Shown here in pieces: positions 11,827-22,443 of a DNA stretch of 64,000 bases. The notes under the pieces are model-generated. The model searched no databases. It was not told the origin of the DNA and saw only the letters and a program-made list of their open reading frames with translations. Position numbers and translations under genes: made by a program. How positions within the stretch are numbered: the stretch's first letter is position 1; each line of letters begins with the position of its first letter. The DNA lies in assembly GCF_000090795.2 (NCBI RefSeq), contig NW_003546391.1, forward strand, positions 72,934 to 136,933, written 5' to 3'. The DNA comes from Amphimedon queenslandica (Eukaryota; Porifera; Demospongiae; Haplosclerida; Niphatidae).

Positions 11827-13701
11827 TTACAGCTCTCTCTCAATTTTATCGCTGCCTTTAGTAGCTCCATCATACGGTTTCAGATCACACACAACAAAGC
11901 CCTCAGACTGAAACTCTTGTATCATTTCGTACTGCACACAGTAGAGAAGGTGGAGGAACTATTGGCAATATCTTATTTTTAAATTACTTTTTTCTTTTCA
12001 TCAAGACAGAGACCAACTACAGCACCTCCACTCCCACAAAATTTAGCAGATGATCCATACTAAAATTATAAACTAAAATTATTTAGAAGTAAAATAAATA
12101 TGATCTACCTTTCTCCCTATGCTGATCATTCTCATGTTTTTCTCTCCTAGAGCTTTTTCTGTGTAAAGTTTCCTGTTTTTTTTTAATTTAAAAATTAATA
12201 GAAATATTCATTATAATAATTACTTTCGAAGATCAAAATTAGCGTTCATCAATTCAAGTAGCCTATTTAATTAATGAATGTTGAGATAAGACTTATGCAG
12301 TAAGTGCAATATATTTACTGATTTGTGTTCTTAGTTTCAATAGCATCTCTATGAAGAATAAGAGTGTGGAAATGATATACAAGTAATCAGCAATACCTTG
12401 CTTGATCAGTTATTTCAGCAAAATCTTTCATTCCTTTAATAACCTCTTCATCACCTGAAAGGAAAAAAAGACATAAATATTTTGCAAAAATAAACATGTG
12501 TCAATATAAAACAGCTTTGAGGCTCATGCTTGTCACGAATTTTGTGACAATTAAAAGAATGGATTTTTGTTTGTCATGAAATTTGCGACAAGGCTACAAA
12601 ATACAGATATGAATAAGAAACAGGAAGTGATATTAGTGTTTTATGCACATTTGATTTGTAGTTCACAAACAATTTACCTCCCCTCCACCTTTCTTTCACA
12701 GTGCTGTGTATCTTTCCTAAAGAAGGATAATAGCACTTCAGCTCTAAGTTTTCATACTCTAACCAGAATCACTTGGATCACTAACATACGCCAGCCACAA
12801 TGGAGGAAGATCATTTATTTCCATTGGAATATAATTACCTACAAAGTTGAAGTCATAAGAATATCATAAAATTTTCTCTGGCTTATGGGTATTTCATGAA
12901 AAAATGGCTTGACCAAATTTTTGAGCAACTTTAAAAACTTATAAAGAATTGAATTTTGATCAGAATCAGCTCAAACTTTTTATGCAACATAAGTACATGT
13001 ACAGTATATACTTTAGAAAAAATTATAAAAATAGAAAATACTCTTTTTTTATTTGGCAAAATTTGGCTTGAGACCCTGTACTACATGTACATGTATATAG
13101 TACAGGGATTTTGGCCAAATTTTGAAGCAACTTTAAAAATTTGTAAAAAATCTAATTTTGATCAAAATATGCATTATATTAAATAAAAACTTGGACATAC
13201 ACTATTTTTATTACCATGTCCTTGTCGGTTTATCAGTTCCTCAGAAAAGTCCATATATACCAGGCCTTCATATATCTAATCATTGAGATGCATAATAGAA
13301 GAAGTTAAAAGTGAACCTAACAATATTTGTTAATAAATATTCAATTATAAAAATTCAATTAACATATTTTGTTAATTTAATGATCCCTTTCATAAACTGA
13401 TGTACCTGTATAACTCTATCTTGCAGTCCAGCTGTTATGTGAAGCTCTTCCTCTTCAACATTGAGTACAAACTGAGGTTGCTTTGGCTTAGGAATGTCCT
13501 ATGTTGGTCAAACAATAGCCAACCATGAAGACATCAACAAATGGTAGACATGACATCACATCTGGCTTACATTCTCCGTGAGATTAAAAAACTTCATCAA
13601 GCACTTAAAAGTAGAGGATATGATGGCACTGCTTCCGGCCAAACCCTTGAAAAGGAAGGAAATGACATAACAGAGCATTATATAATAATAACAATAATAA
13701 C

Positions 13702-13741
<40 letters not shown>

Positions 13742-15111
13742 TTTTTAATACATATAATAGCACAATACTCACCACTTGTCTTGGTATGTTAGTCTCGTAG
13801 GAGAGAGAAAAGTTCTTTCTAGCTAGAGCAATGCTATAAAACAATAACACAATATAATGCTTTAATAATTGTAATCTTTTACCCATTCGAGCTACAATAT
13901 TCATAAAACTTCTTACAAGTTGCCTGCAAGAGTCTCAGACCACCTAAATATCTAAAGGAGAATAAAGATAATAAACTCTAAATATTATTATGTAATGTTA
14001 TAGCATAATGTGAATGGTGAATGTGCAATGATGGCATTACCCTTCTCTCCTACTGATTCCGTACAAATCAGATAAACTACCAAATTCCGTTGGATCGTTC
14101 AATGGATGAAGATTCAGTTTCTGTAAAAACAAGCAAAACGAGACGTGTATTCATTGAAACTAACAATAAATGGTTTGTTGATAAAACAATGAACAAAGGA
14201 AATCAAAACAACCTCTTACTAGCTTTGTTGATGGCTTTATTGTGACTTCGGCCCAGAAGTCCCCAATAGTCAGTGATATTGTCTTACCATTAAATCCATC
14301 AGAAGGATTGCCAATCAAACCAACCCTAAATAGCAAAAATAAATTAAACTAATAATAAAGCAATGCTGTACACTGTTACAATGAGCATAATAAATGCACA
14401 TCATGTGCACATTAGTGACATAGTCTCTAATTAAACTAATTCTTTATCTTTCATACATGCTATAATTAGTAACAATTACATATGCTATATTTAGTAACAC
14501 AGCTCAAATCTTAACCTTGCATAAGTTCTGACAGTGATTGGTTTGAGGGCTGGCTCTTCATTACGTTTAATGGATGACTGTATCCATGAAGTATATTCGC
14601 TTAAATCAATCTTTCCAATCAGCTGAAATTGTGAAGGCAACTTCATACCATATAGAGTGTGACCCTCATTAACCAGCCATGACTAAACAGCACATGATAC
14701 ACACGACACGTTGTAACGATGAGTAGAGTGTAACTGACCATAAAGCATCCAAACGACCTGTCTTTTGGCTCACGGTAAAGATCAGTATATTTTGAAATGT
14801 ACGGTAATGTACTCTTACAAAGACAATAAAATACCTTAAAAAGCCAAAAATGTAAAAAAATTATAATGAGACTGGGAGATAGATTAAAACTTACAGGACA
14901 TGCTAGGCGAGATGCTGTTTCTTCAGGCTTTGGTTTTTCAAGGAACTTAACAATCCTATTGAACTATATTAGTAATCAATAACCAACCGACTGGTTCACC
15001 TTCCCGAGGAGCTGTCTATCTCAATGATTCCTCTCTGCTCTGTGGACTTGTTCTCCTCCAAATCATAATATATAGCAAGGTCACCTTTCTAGAAGAGAGA
15101 GGGGAGAGAGA

Positions 15112-15145
<34 letters not shown>

Positions 15146-16740
15146 GAGAAATCATTCAACCATTGATAGTCTAATTATGCTGTTTTTTATAGAGTGCAAA
15201 TTGAATCAGGATATCAGTGACCAATATGTGTAGGAGTGGATTCACTTATTGCCAAATGGACCACGTCTAATCGACACTTTACTAGTACAATAACATAGCT
15301 GATCCATAACGCACCATAATTCAGGGAACAAATGTGTTGACAAGAATATTAGTAACATGCATAAGCAATGGTAATGTGTATGTATGTATGTATCATGTAC
15401 ATGTACATTTATGTATTGTTTGTTTGTACACAATATTTGTACATTGTATGTCTCCAACATAAACATACCTGGTATTAATATGGTGTTTTAAAGGGAAATG
15501 ATCTTTGACCTAACATACATGTTTAACCTAATTACTACTCTCTTGTCCCTTTCACTTTTACTTATTATTATTATTATTATTATTATTAATTTACCTTGTG
15601 TTTGAAATAATCAAGGAGCTGCTCTATGCTGAAATTCTGATCAAATATCATGTCTCCAGCTACCTAAACAAGAAAACAAAGGAAAACAAAATAAACAAAA
15701 GAGAAGGAAAGGAATTGAGGAAAGAAAAAGAAACAAACAGTTATAGGAATCCTTACCACTAATATGTCATCGTTGATATTCTTTGAGCGTATGGTAAGCT
15801 CCAAAGCGGCAATGGCTCCAATGCTACACAATGATAAAAGAACAGGTGATGTTTGTTCTAAATATTAAAGTATACGCTCCCACCTGTTCTCTGCATTAGT
15901 TGAACCATCATTAACAATATTAGGAACAGGAAACTCATTTGCCGTTGCCCATCTCTCATAATGCTTGTACCTTGAGGGAAAGAGAGAGAGGGAGAGAGTT
16001 AGGGAGATCAACAATTTTATCAACAAGAGGAAAGAAAAGGGAAGTGGTTTACAAGAAGTACAAATTAGGGAACAGAGCTAAGGAGGAGAATGAAGACAAA
16101 AAATTTCATAAATTTCATAAATAAAATAATTTGTCATTCCAAACATAATCCATACTATAATACCATACATACTTGTCTGCGTTGGTCACCAAGTACACCT
16201 CCTTAAACTGCTGACGACTATCAACAAAAACACAAAAAACACACTAAAAACAACTTCGGACATACAAACACGTGTAACAAAGCAATGATACATGTTTGTG
16301 TGATTGTGCATAAGCAAACAAAGAGAATCAGTCCCTTCGTCACCTTTTAAGTAAGTCCCACCAACAGTTTAGTATCCTTTGGTCATCGGAGAACTTCCAA
16401 TTAGACCCGGAGGAGGCATTTGATTGTATTGCTGCGGGTAATAGAGCCTTTGGAACGTTTATCAAATCGGTAAACTGTCCCGACTCATCTCTCTATGTTA
16501 CAAGACACAACACAATGTTAATCAAATAGTGAGAAGTTGTAAACAACAAGTGAGAAGTGTTAAATTAAATATTAAGTGTGTGCTATATGACAATTTATTA
16601 ATAAGCCGTCCCACTTCATCAACCATGCATTAATCTTAATTATTACAGATAATTAAAACGTAGATCTATTATACATAATCTACCAAAATTTCTTGCTCCA
16701 GTTTAGCTCCATGTCCAGCAACTATGATAATACAAATCAT
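11827..16740 (-). CDS. Bifunctional sugar nucleotidyltransferase-glucuronokinase
   Basis: About 20 small minus-strand exons run from ATG at 16740 to TAA at 11829-11827. The N-terminal third is a sugar-1-phosphate nucleotidyltransferase: VAGHGAKLEQEI near residue 7, the motif VAGDMIFD, LVTNADK and VKFLEKPKPEE. The C-terminal half matches plant glucuronokinase (a GHMP kinase) from end to end: VGLIGNPSDGFNGKTISLTI, SYETNIPRQ, the ATP-loop GLAGSSA at 13645-13625, AGLQDRVIQ, YEGLVYMDFS, DPSDSGKIHSTVKERW, ELMNANFDLR and AKFCGSGGAVVGLC. Known chemistry: glucuronokinase makes glucuronate-1-phosphate, and a pyrophosphorylase then makes UDP-glucuronate. Having both in one chain suggests a salvage enzyme. 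The substrate is inferred from homology, and the exon chain was assembled by eye. Confidence 0.82.
12890..13195 (-). repeat. Palindromic repeat, ~1.5 units (intron of sugar-kinase fusion)
   Basis: Antiparallel to the copies at 8290 and 44230, so in the same sense as its minus-strand host. The dyad arms CCCTGTACTA and TAGTACAGGG are at about 13074-13107, separated here by an extra 14-bp ATG/ACAT-rich insert. This lengthens the loop but leaves both arms intact. Confidence 0.78.
13703..13741 (+). repeat. (AAT)n microsatellite
   Basis: About 13 uninterrupted AAT units lie in an intron of the sugar-kinase fusion, flanked by looser ATA/ACA repeats. Translated open frames over it (poly-Ile, poly-Leu) are artefacts. 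Confidence 0.95.
15094..15143 (+). repeat. (GA)n/(GT)n microsatellite
   Basis: Imperfect GA, then GT, then GA runs lie in an intron of the sugar-kinase fusion. A TTA run of seven units is at about 15567-15587. Confidence 0.85.
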
Positions 16741-17179
16741 TTTTTTGCAAATTAAAAGAGATCTGCTACCAGTACCCTAGTCTTTCAGTGATAAACGCCC
16801 AAGATTTAGTAGTAGGAGGAGTAATGGAAGAAGCCTCACAGATTATCTATTCATAGCAGATCTTATCTAATGAATTGTGGAATGCAATTTAGTCTAATTT
16901 TGACAAGCCAAGCCCACTTGTAGGAACCAGTGGTGGATACTGGTGTGCGGTGTGTGTGCTATGTGCTGTTGTTTTGTGGATTGTGTGCGTTTGGTGACTC
17001 TAGTTGTACCGGACAGAGATAGGATTTGCCCTGCCTGACTATTTGTTTATTCTCTCTTTCCAAAATAAAGCCAGCTCCTAGGAATATTACCACAAAGAGC
17101 ACTCCTCCTCCTCCTCTTGTTACTATAACAGATCTAGTTAGTACAAGAACAACAACAGTTGCTTGTCTTCTCTTCTCCC
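16741..17179. promoter_or_regulatory. Divergent intergenic region between sugar-kinase fusion and WH1 gene
   Basis: A 439-bp interval between two start codons on opposite strands, containing the 5' UTRs of both. A CT-rich run at 17104-17117 precedes the WH1 gene. No TATA box or further gene is seen. Confidence 0.4.
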
Positions 17180-18253
17180 ATGGCGTCTGACAGTGGTGAG
17201 TTTCACGTCCCTCACCTAGAGGTGACGGACGATCTACTGGAAAGGGTACAGTTCTCTGTTTCTAGCAGGAACGCAGAAGCTAAAATATGTGACACTGTTG
17301 CTCATATCTTTGGCTCTCCGATGGTAGCTACTCCACGCTCGATAGACTGGAGTTACATAACCACCGGAGTGGTTGCTATGCTCAGGCACAAAGAGCTAGT
17401 AAAGAAGAAGTATGTCTGGGGCCTCCATCTCTGCATATACAACATCCAATATGGTGTCTTGGTATGGAAGGGCCGCATTCCTTTGGACTGTAATTACACT
17501 GATGTCTCTGATAGTTTTCACGTCTTGGCGCTAGAGGAGGGCAGTGGGATATTGGGTATCGTGTTTCAGGACGACTCAAATGCAAGGACATTCAGTGAGA
17601 CTGTGAGTAAGTGGATAGAAGAAGGACTCAAGGATGACAAGGGAAAGCCTCAGCATGAACCTTCCCCAAAGATCAAATTCAGGAAAGAAATGATTTCAAA
17701 GCCGTGCAACTTTCAGCATGTTCAAGGCTCCCAGGCAATCGAGGAGTGCATAGAGATAGAAAGAATCAAGGGACACATTCATGCTTCCCTGGCCAGTTTT
17801 AAACTAAAAGATGGGATAGACGGAAGCAGCCCGGGGAAACGTGCCCCGTCAAAATCAAAGAAAAGAGAGCCCCCGAAACCAAAGATCCCTTTTAAAGAGA
17901 TTGAAGCCCCCACAACCACTGTTGATGCAACTGATGGGAATGAAGCTTCAACGGAGCTCAATAATGGAAGCTCTCATCATGTTGACATTCCGCCTGGCGG
18001 AGACCCCGTCCCATCATACTCATTCCAACCAACGCCACCACTCTCACACCATCAGCACATAGAGCCACCTCCACTCCAGCAGACACACCTACTGGGTGCC
18101 AATAATACAGGTGGGTCAGACCCTAGTCAATCTAGTAGTTCCAACCTTGGGCGTTTGTCCCCGCTCAATCTAGAAGATGAAATAAATTTAGCATTTACAG
18201 CCTCTCTAATGCAAAGTAGTCTGGGTGATCAGACTATTAGCTTCAACGACTGA
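17180..18253 (+). CDS. WASP-like WH1-CRIB protein lacking VCA region, intronless
   Basis: A single uninterrupted 357-residue frame, starting at MASDSGEF (17180). The upstream in-frame ATG at 17159 would add only seven residues. Residues of about 40-150 form a WH1/EVH1 domain of the WASP type: TTGVVAMLRHKE, YVWGLHLCIY, LVWKGRI, DSFHVLALE and GIVFQDDSNARTFSETV. Residues of about 172-185 (ISKPCNFQHVQG) match a CRIB Cdc42/Rac-binding motif. The remainder is basic, then Pro/Ser/His rich, and ends in an acidic segment. No WH2, central or Arp2/3-binding acidic region is visible, so it should not activate Arp2/3 by itself. Lack of introns among intron-rich neighbours hints at a retrocopy. A role as a competitor or adaptor of WASP/WIP signalling is inference. 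Confidence 0.72.
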   Translation: MASDSGEFHVPHLEVTDDLLERVQFSVSSRNAEAKICDTVAHIFGSPMVATPRSIDWSYITTGVVAMLRHKELVKKKYVWGLHLCIYNIQYGVLVWKGRIPLDCNYTDVSDSFHVLALEEGSGILGIVFQDDSNARTFSETVSKWIEEGLKDDKGKPQHEPSPKIKFRKEMISKPCNFQHVQGSQAIEECIEIERIKGHIHASLASFKLKDGIDGSSPGKRAPSKSKKREPPKPKIPFKEIEAPTTTVDATDGNEASTELNNGSSHHVDIPPGGDPVPSYSFQPTPPLSHHQHIEPPPLQQTHLLGANNTGGSDPSQSSSSNLGRLSPLNLEDEINLAFTASLMQSSLGDQTISFND

Positions 18254-18966
18254 GCCCTCTCTCTTGTTGAGGCACATGTTATTTGGTATTTTAAGTGAGT
18301 TTATTGTGTGCTTACATCAAGTATGTATGTGTATATGATTGCTGTCTGATAATTTCATGGTTCATTTGTTATGTGTGTATATATTGTGTGTGTACTTGGA
18401 TTAGTTCCATGCCTTGTAATGCTGGGAATGTTTAAATGTACATGTGTAGGTTGTTGGGGAGAAAGGGACATATAGGGGGAGGCTGTTTAGGGTGGCTGGG
18501 TTTGGCTAATTGGTACATCTTTTAGCTTCCTAGCAGTGTTTTGTTGTACTGTAAACAAGGGCACGCCTACAAAGTGTATTTCAGGTTGTGTTGATGAGGA
18601 TATTGACATTAAACTAAGAGTGATTATTGAATATGAATAAATTTAATGGATTAATATTGATAATTTTGTATAGTTGGGTTGACTGTTTGATTTTTTCTTT
18701 AGAAATGTTCCGTGGCTACATGTACTATTAGGAATAATAATGAATCTCATCTCTTTCTGCTACCAGCTGTCTCTATCAATCGATTTCCCTCCTTCCTCTC
18801 ATCTCTCTCTCTCTTCGTGTTATTATTTATAATTCCAAATGAATTTCCTCTATAAAACTTTAAACTCTTTAATTAAACAGCAAATTAATTATCATTTTAT
18901 TTTATGTGTACTAATAATTTTCTTTTCTCAAACCCTACTGCAATATTGCTTATGTATCACACATCA

Positions 18967-19011
<45 letters not shown>

Positions 19012-19586
19012 TTGTTATTGTGATTATGAACAAGTACCAGCCAGGTTTGGCTTGTTGCTTTATCATCAATATTTGGCTAACATGACAAAGATTGTTTTTG
19101 AAGCTGACGCTGCTTTGCTTACTATTTATGCATACACCAACCAATACACGCTATTGAAAAGGCAAATGCACACACGCGCACATAAAATTTCATCTTACGC
19201 TATAATTTATTATAAAAGAGTAGTATGTCACAGATAGTTGAAGTAGTACCCCATATGCTTTTTATCTATTCAGTGAGGTTAATGATAACTGGCACATATG
19301 CGGCATCAAAACATAGCTTTAGTAAGCGAACTTTAATTGCTACTGTATTATTACTAAAGGCTAGTGTCTGGGGAATTGATTGTTGGTGGTTCAGCTACAA
19401 GAGAGTGTAGTAGTTAGTGGAGAGGAGAGAGTGTGTGTTTGAGAATATCAGGTGTGAATGTAATGCACATGTCCCAGTCATTGTAATTACCATAAAAGGA
19501 AGGATAGTATTTTCTTGGCAGCAATTATGACTACTAAATTGACTTCATAATTAAACACAAACAACAAATCTAATAACTACAGGAAG
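18254..19586. other. Intergenic region without a supported gene
   Basis: It holds the WH1 gene 3' UTR with an AATAAA signal near 18636, and GT-rich stretches at about 18300-18400. A (TTA)n microsatellite lies at about 18968-19010. Sequence up to the SAMHD1-like gene may contain an unrecognised 5' UTR exon, because an acceptor-like CTACAG stands just before its first ATG. Open frames here are low-complexity or lack homology. Confidence 0.6.
18968..19010 (+). repeat. (TTA)n microsatellite
   Basis: About 14 perfect TTA units, interrupted afterwards by TTG. Confidence 0.95.
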
Positions 19587-21982
19587 ATGAGAAGAATGAT
19601 ACACATTGAGTTAGCAGAAATCTTCCAAAGTCAGCAGCTGCCATTTACAATGTCTCTACTGGACGAATCTGAAGGAGACAGAGGAACTGTTCCTGGAATC
19701 ACAGCTGGGGTTAAACAATGTGAACAAACAAAAGTAAAATTAAAGTACAATGAAGTTATTAGCAACAATTTAAAGATATTTCAAGACTCAATTCATGGAG
19801 CGATTGAGCTACATCCACTTCTAGTGAAGTTTATTGATACACCTCAGTTTCAACGTCTTAGAGACATCAAGCAACTTGGTAAGCAGCACAGCTAAGGATT
19901 CACATACACATTCAATTTACTCACATATACTAATAATAGGTGGAGTATACTATGTGTATCCTGGTGCATCTCACAACCGTTTTGAGCACAGCATTGGGTT
20001 TGTTATTGATTTTATGTATTGTCATATCTCTTATATTGCCTTTCAGTGTGTGCTATTTGGCAGGAGTATTTATTGAGCAGCTTCGTGAAAGGCAGCCAGA
20101 GCTAGGCATCACTGATCGTGAAGTCCTTTGTGTTAAAATTGCTGGTCTTTGTCATGATATGGGACATGGACCATTCTCTCACCTCTTTCAAGACCTTTTT
20201 ATGACAAAAACAAATCCTAAATTAAAATGGAGGGTATGAAGTATGAACTTGTTAATGCTCATTTTTATAATCATTAAGCATGAAGAAACTTCTAAGGAGT
20301 TATTGAAGCACCTTGTTGAAGTAAACAATTTGCACGACCAACTTTCAAAGTATGGGTTAGATTGGAAAAAAGATTCTCTCTTTATTTTTGACCTAATGAA
20401 AGGAAAGGTGTATTTATTTTTATATCAATATTAATACAATTATCTCACTAATTTCTAGACTGAAGGCTTTGATGAAAAATCATTTCTATATGAGGTAGAT
20501 CAATTATAGTTATGATAATATTTACAAATTTCATCCAATTTTATGTGTCTGTAATGTGTACATAATATTGGTAGATAGTAGCTAATGGCATCAGTGGTGT
20601 GGATGTTGACAAAATGGACTATCTTCTTAGAGATTGTCATGGATTGGGGATGAAATCAACTTTTGATTGGAAGTAAGCTTTTAGGAACTTAGAAAAGAAA
20701 AATACTATTTATGAATATATGTAGGCGGTACATGCTCTGTTGTCGTGTGATTCAGGCTGGTGAGGACAATCAGTATCGCATATGTCCTAGAGAGAAAGTC
20801 AGTTACTGATTTTTTACTTTTTTGAAATATTGATTAAGGAGTATGAGAGCTTATGGGAAATGTTCCATATGCGTGATCGCTTGTTCAGGACTGCTTATCA
20901 GCATAAAACTAAAAGATTAGTGGAATTTATGTAATACTATGAGTCTATGATTAACTTTTGCATAATGATAAGCAATATTTATGTTATAGGCTTAATGATG
21001 CACTAGTAAAGGCAGATCCTTTTCTTCTAATACGAACAAAGAGGTTTGGTGTTTATAATAATATTACTTTCAATTAATGTTGTTTTTAGTGATGGACTAG
21101 TGAAAATGTCTAAAGCCATAGGGCATATGGATGCATTTACTTTACTAACAGATAGTGTCTTTTATCGTATCAAAACAAGCAATGATCCTGATTTGCATGA
21201 AGTGAGTACCGGTATAAAACAATATAGTCATGCATGACTCTTTATACATTAAATAGTCACAAGAACTGCTTGAGAGGGTTGAAAAGAGAGATCTATACAC
21301 TTATATTGATCGTTTTCTGGTAAAAGAATCCGAACCATCTACTCCAACTAATCCAAGAGTCACTTCTACAACACTAAGACCTGATAATGTATATCATTTT
21401 GTATTTATTTATGTTTATCCTGCAATTATAGACTGGTATCGAAACAAGAATTGCGGAATTAGCTTGTGAAAGCAATGGTATACAAGAAACTGTCACTAGA
21501 ATGAAGGAAATGATCAAGCTTGATGTAAGGCAATTAATAATTGTTTTTTCAATGTTATTTTTGCAGCAAGTACATTTCAACTTTGGAGAAAATAAAGGGC
21601 CCAATCCAATTGATAGGGTTTACTTTTACATGAAAAATTCACCAGACAAACCTGTACTTATAAAAAGTACTCAGGTGTGTGTTATTATTATTCTGTCATA
21701 ATGCATGAGATCATCAATTATAGACACCTGGAACCTTCTTTCCTAATCATAAAGATTTTGAATATAGACTGTACTGTAAGAGCAAAGATGAAAGCATTAT
21801 AGAAGCAATCAGAAGGTACCTACAAAATATGGCATTATACCTCCAGATTTTGTTTTTCTTACTCAGTGGTTTAGTTAAATTCTGCAAAGAGAGGAAACAT
21901 GCTTTTGAAATACCTCCAGTGAGTATAAAAATACTTTGCACAATTTTTTAATCATGCTTTGTTGTAGGGTGAAGATATTTAA
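19587..21982 (+). CDS. SAMHD1-like HD-domain dNTP triphosphohydrolase without SAM domain
   Basis: About 14 exons with introns of 45-80 bp; TAA at 21980-21982. The chain aligns with SAMHD1 from just before its HD domain: [45 protein letters not shown] (first metal His), [22 protein letters not shown] (HD metal/catalytic motif), [47 protein letters not shown] and [14 protein letters not shown]. Known function: dGTP-activated cleavage of dNTPs to nucleoside plus triphosphate, limiting dNTP pools. The N-terminal SAM domain of the vertebrate protein is not seen, and the protein ends shortly after the HD core (EIPPGEDI), without the vertebrate C-terminal tail. The start is uncertain: 19587 or the ATG at 19650 are both possible. 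Confidence 0.85.
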
Positions 21983-22237
21983 ATTGATTAAGCATCTAAT
22001 ATGAACACTGACATAATATTAAACGTACATAATTGGCTACATAATACACTGTGTGTTAGAGACACTATTGCACTATTAGACCTATTAATAAAAAAATAGG
22101 AATGACGGTGGAATATTATATAAATTTAATTGAGTTAATTATTGTTTCAGCAGAGTGTGTAGTTTTCTGCAGAATTATTATTATTAATTATAAATTATTA
22201 TTTTTAAAAATAAATTATTATTAATTAAACTAGTAAT

Positions 22238-22265
22238 AGGCGTGGTCAATTTATTAGGCGTGGTC
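22238..22265 (+). promoter_or_regulatory. Paired AGGCGTGGTC boxes upstream of the USP gene
   Basis: The decamer AGGCGTGGTC occurs twice, 18 bp apart start to start (22238-22247, 22256-22265), about 90 bp before the first ATG of the transcript region. The core GGCGTGG resembles Sp/KLF sites. Function is inferred only. Confidence 0.35.
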
Positions 22266-22340
22266 TCAATTACCATGGCGACCGAATGCCACAGTAGCAG
22301 TCGGCAGCATTAGGACTTACAGCTCTCCTGGTAGGTAGCT

Positions 22341-22427
22341 ATGGACCCAAGGACGCTTATCGTGAAGCTATCATCAGTTTACAGGTCAAGGAGTTCCAGG
22401 TCGATCACTTCTATGCTCTCACTGTAA
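22341..22427 (+). other. Upstream ORF (28 codons) before the USP gene
   Basis: ATG at 22341 opens a 28-codon frame ending in TAA at 22425-22427, 16 bp before the main ATG at 22444. If transcribed as 5' UTR, it would reduce initiation at the protease start. An even earlier ATG (CCATGGCG, about 22275) may lie outside the transcript. The transcription start is unknown. Confidence 0.4.
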
Positions 22428-22443
22428 AGGTCCAGCTGTCAAA

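Noticed and set aside
13605-13904. Poly-Leu/poly-Ile frames
   Set aside because: Translations of an (AAT)n run; the real coding content is two short exons of the sugar-kinase fusion on either side.
18839-19410. Possible small membrane proteins after the WH1 gene
   Set aside because: The frames depend on a TTA microsatellite giving poly-Leu, with no homology and no splice or promoter support.
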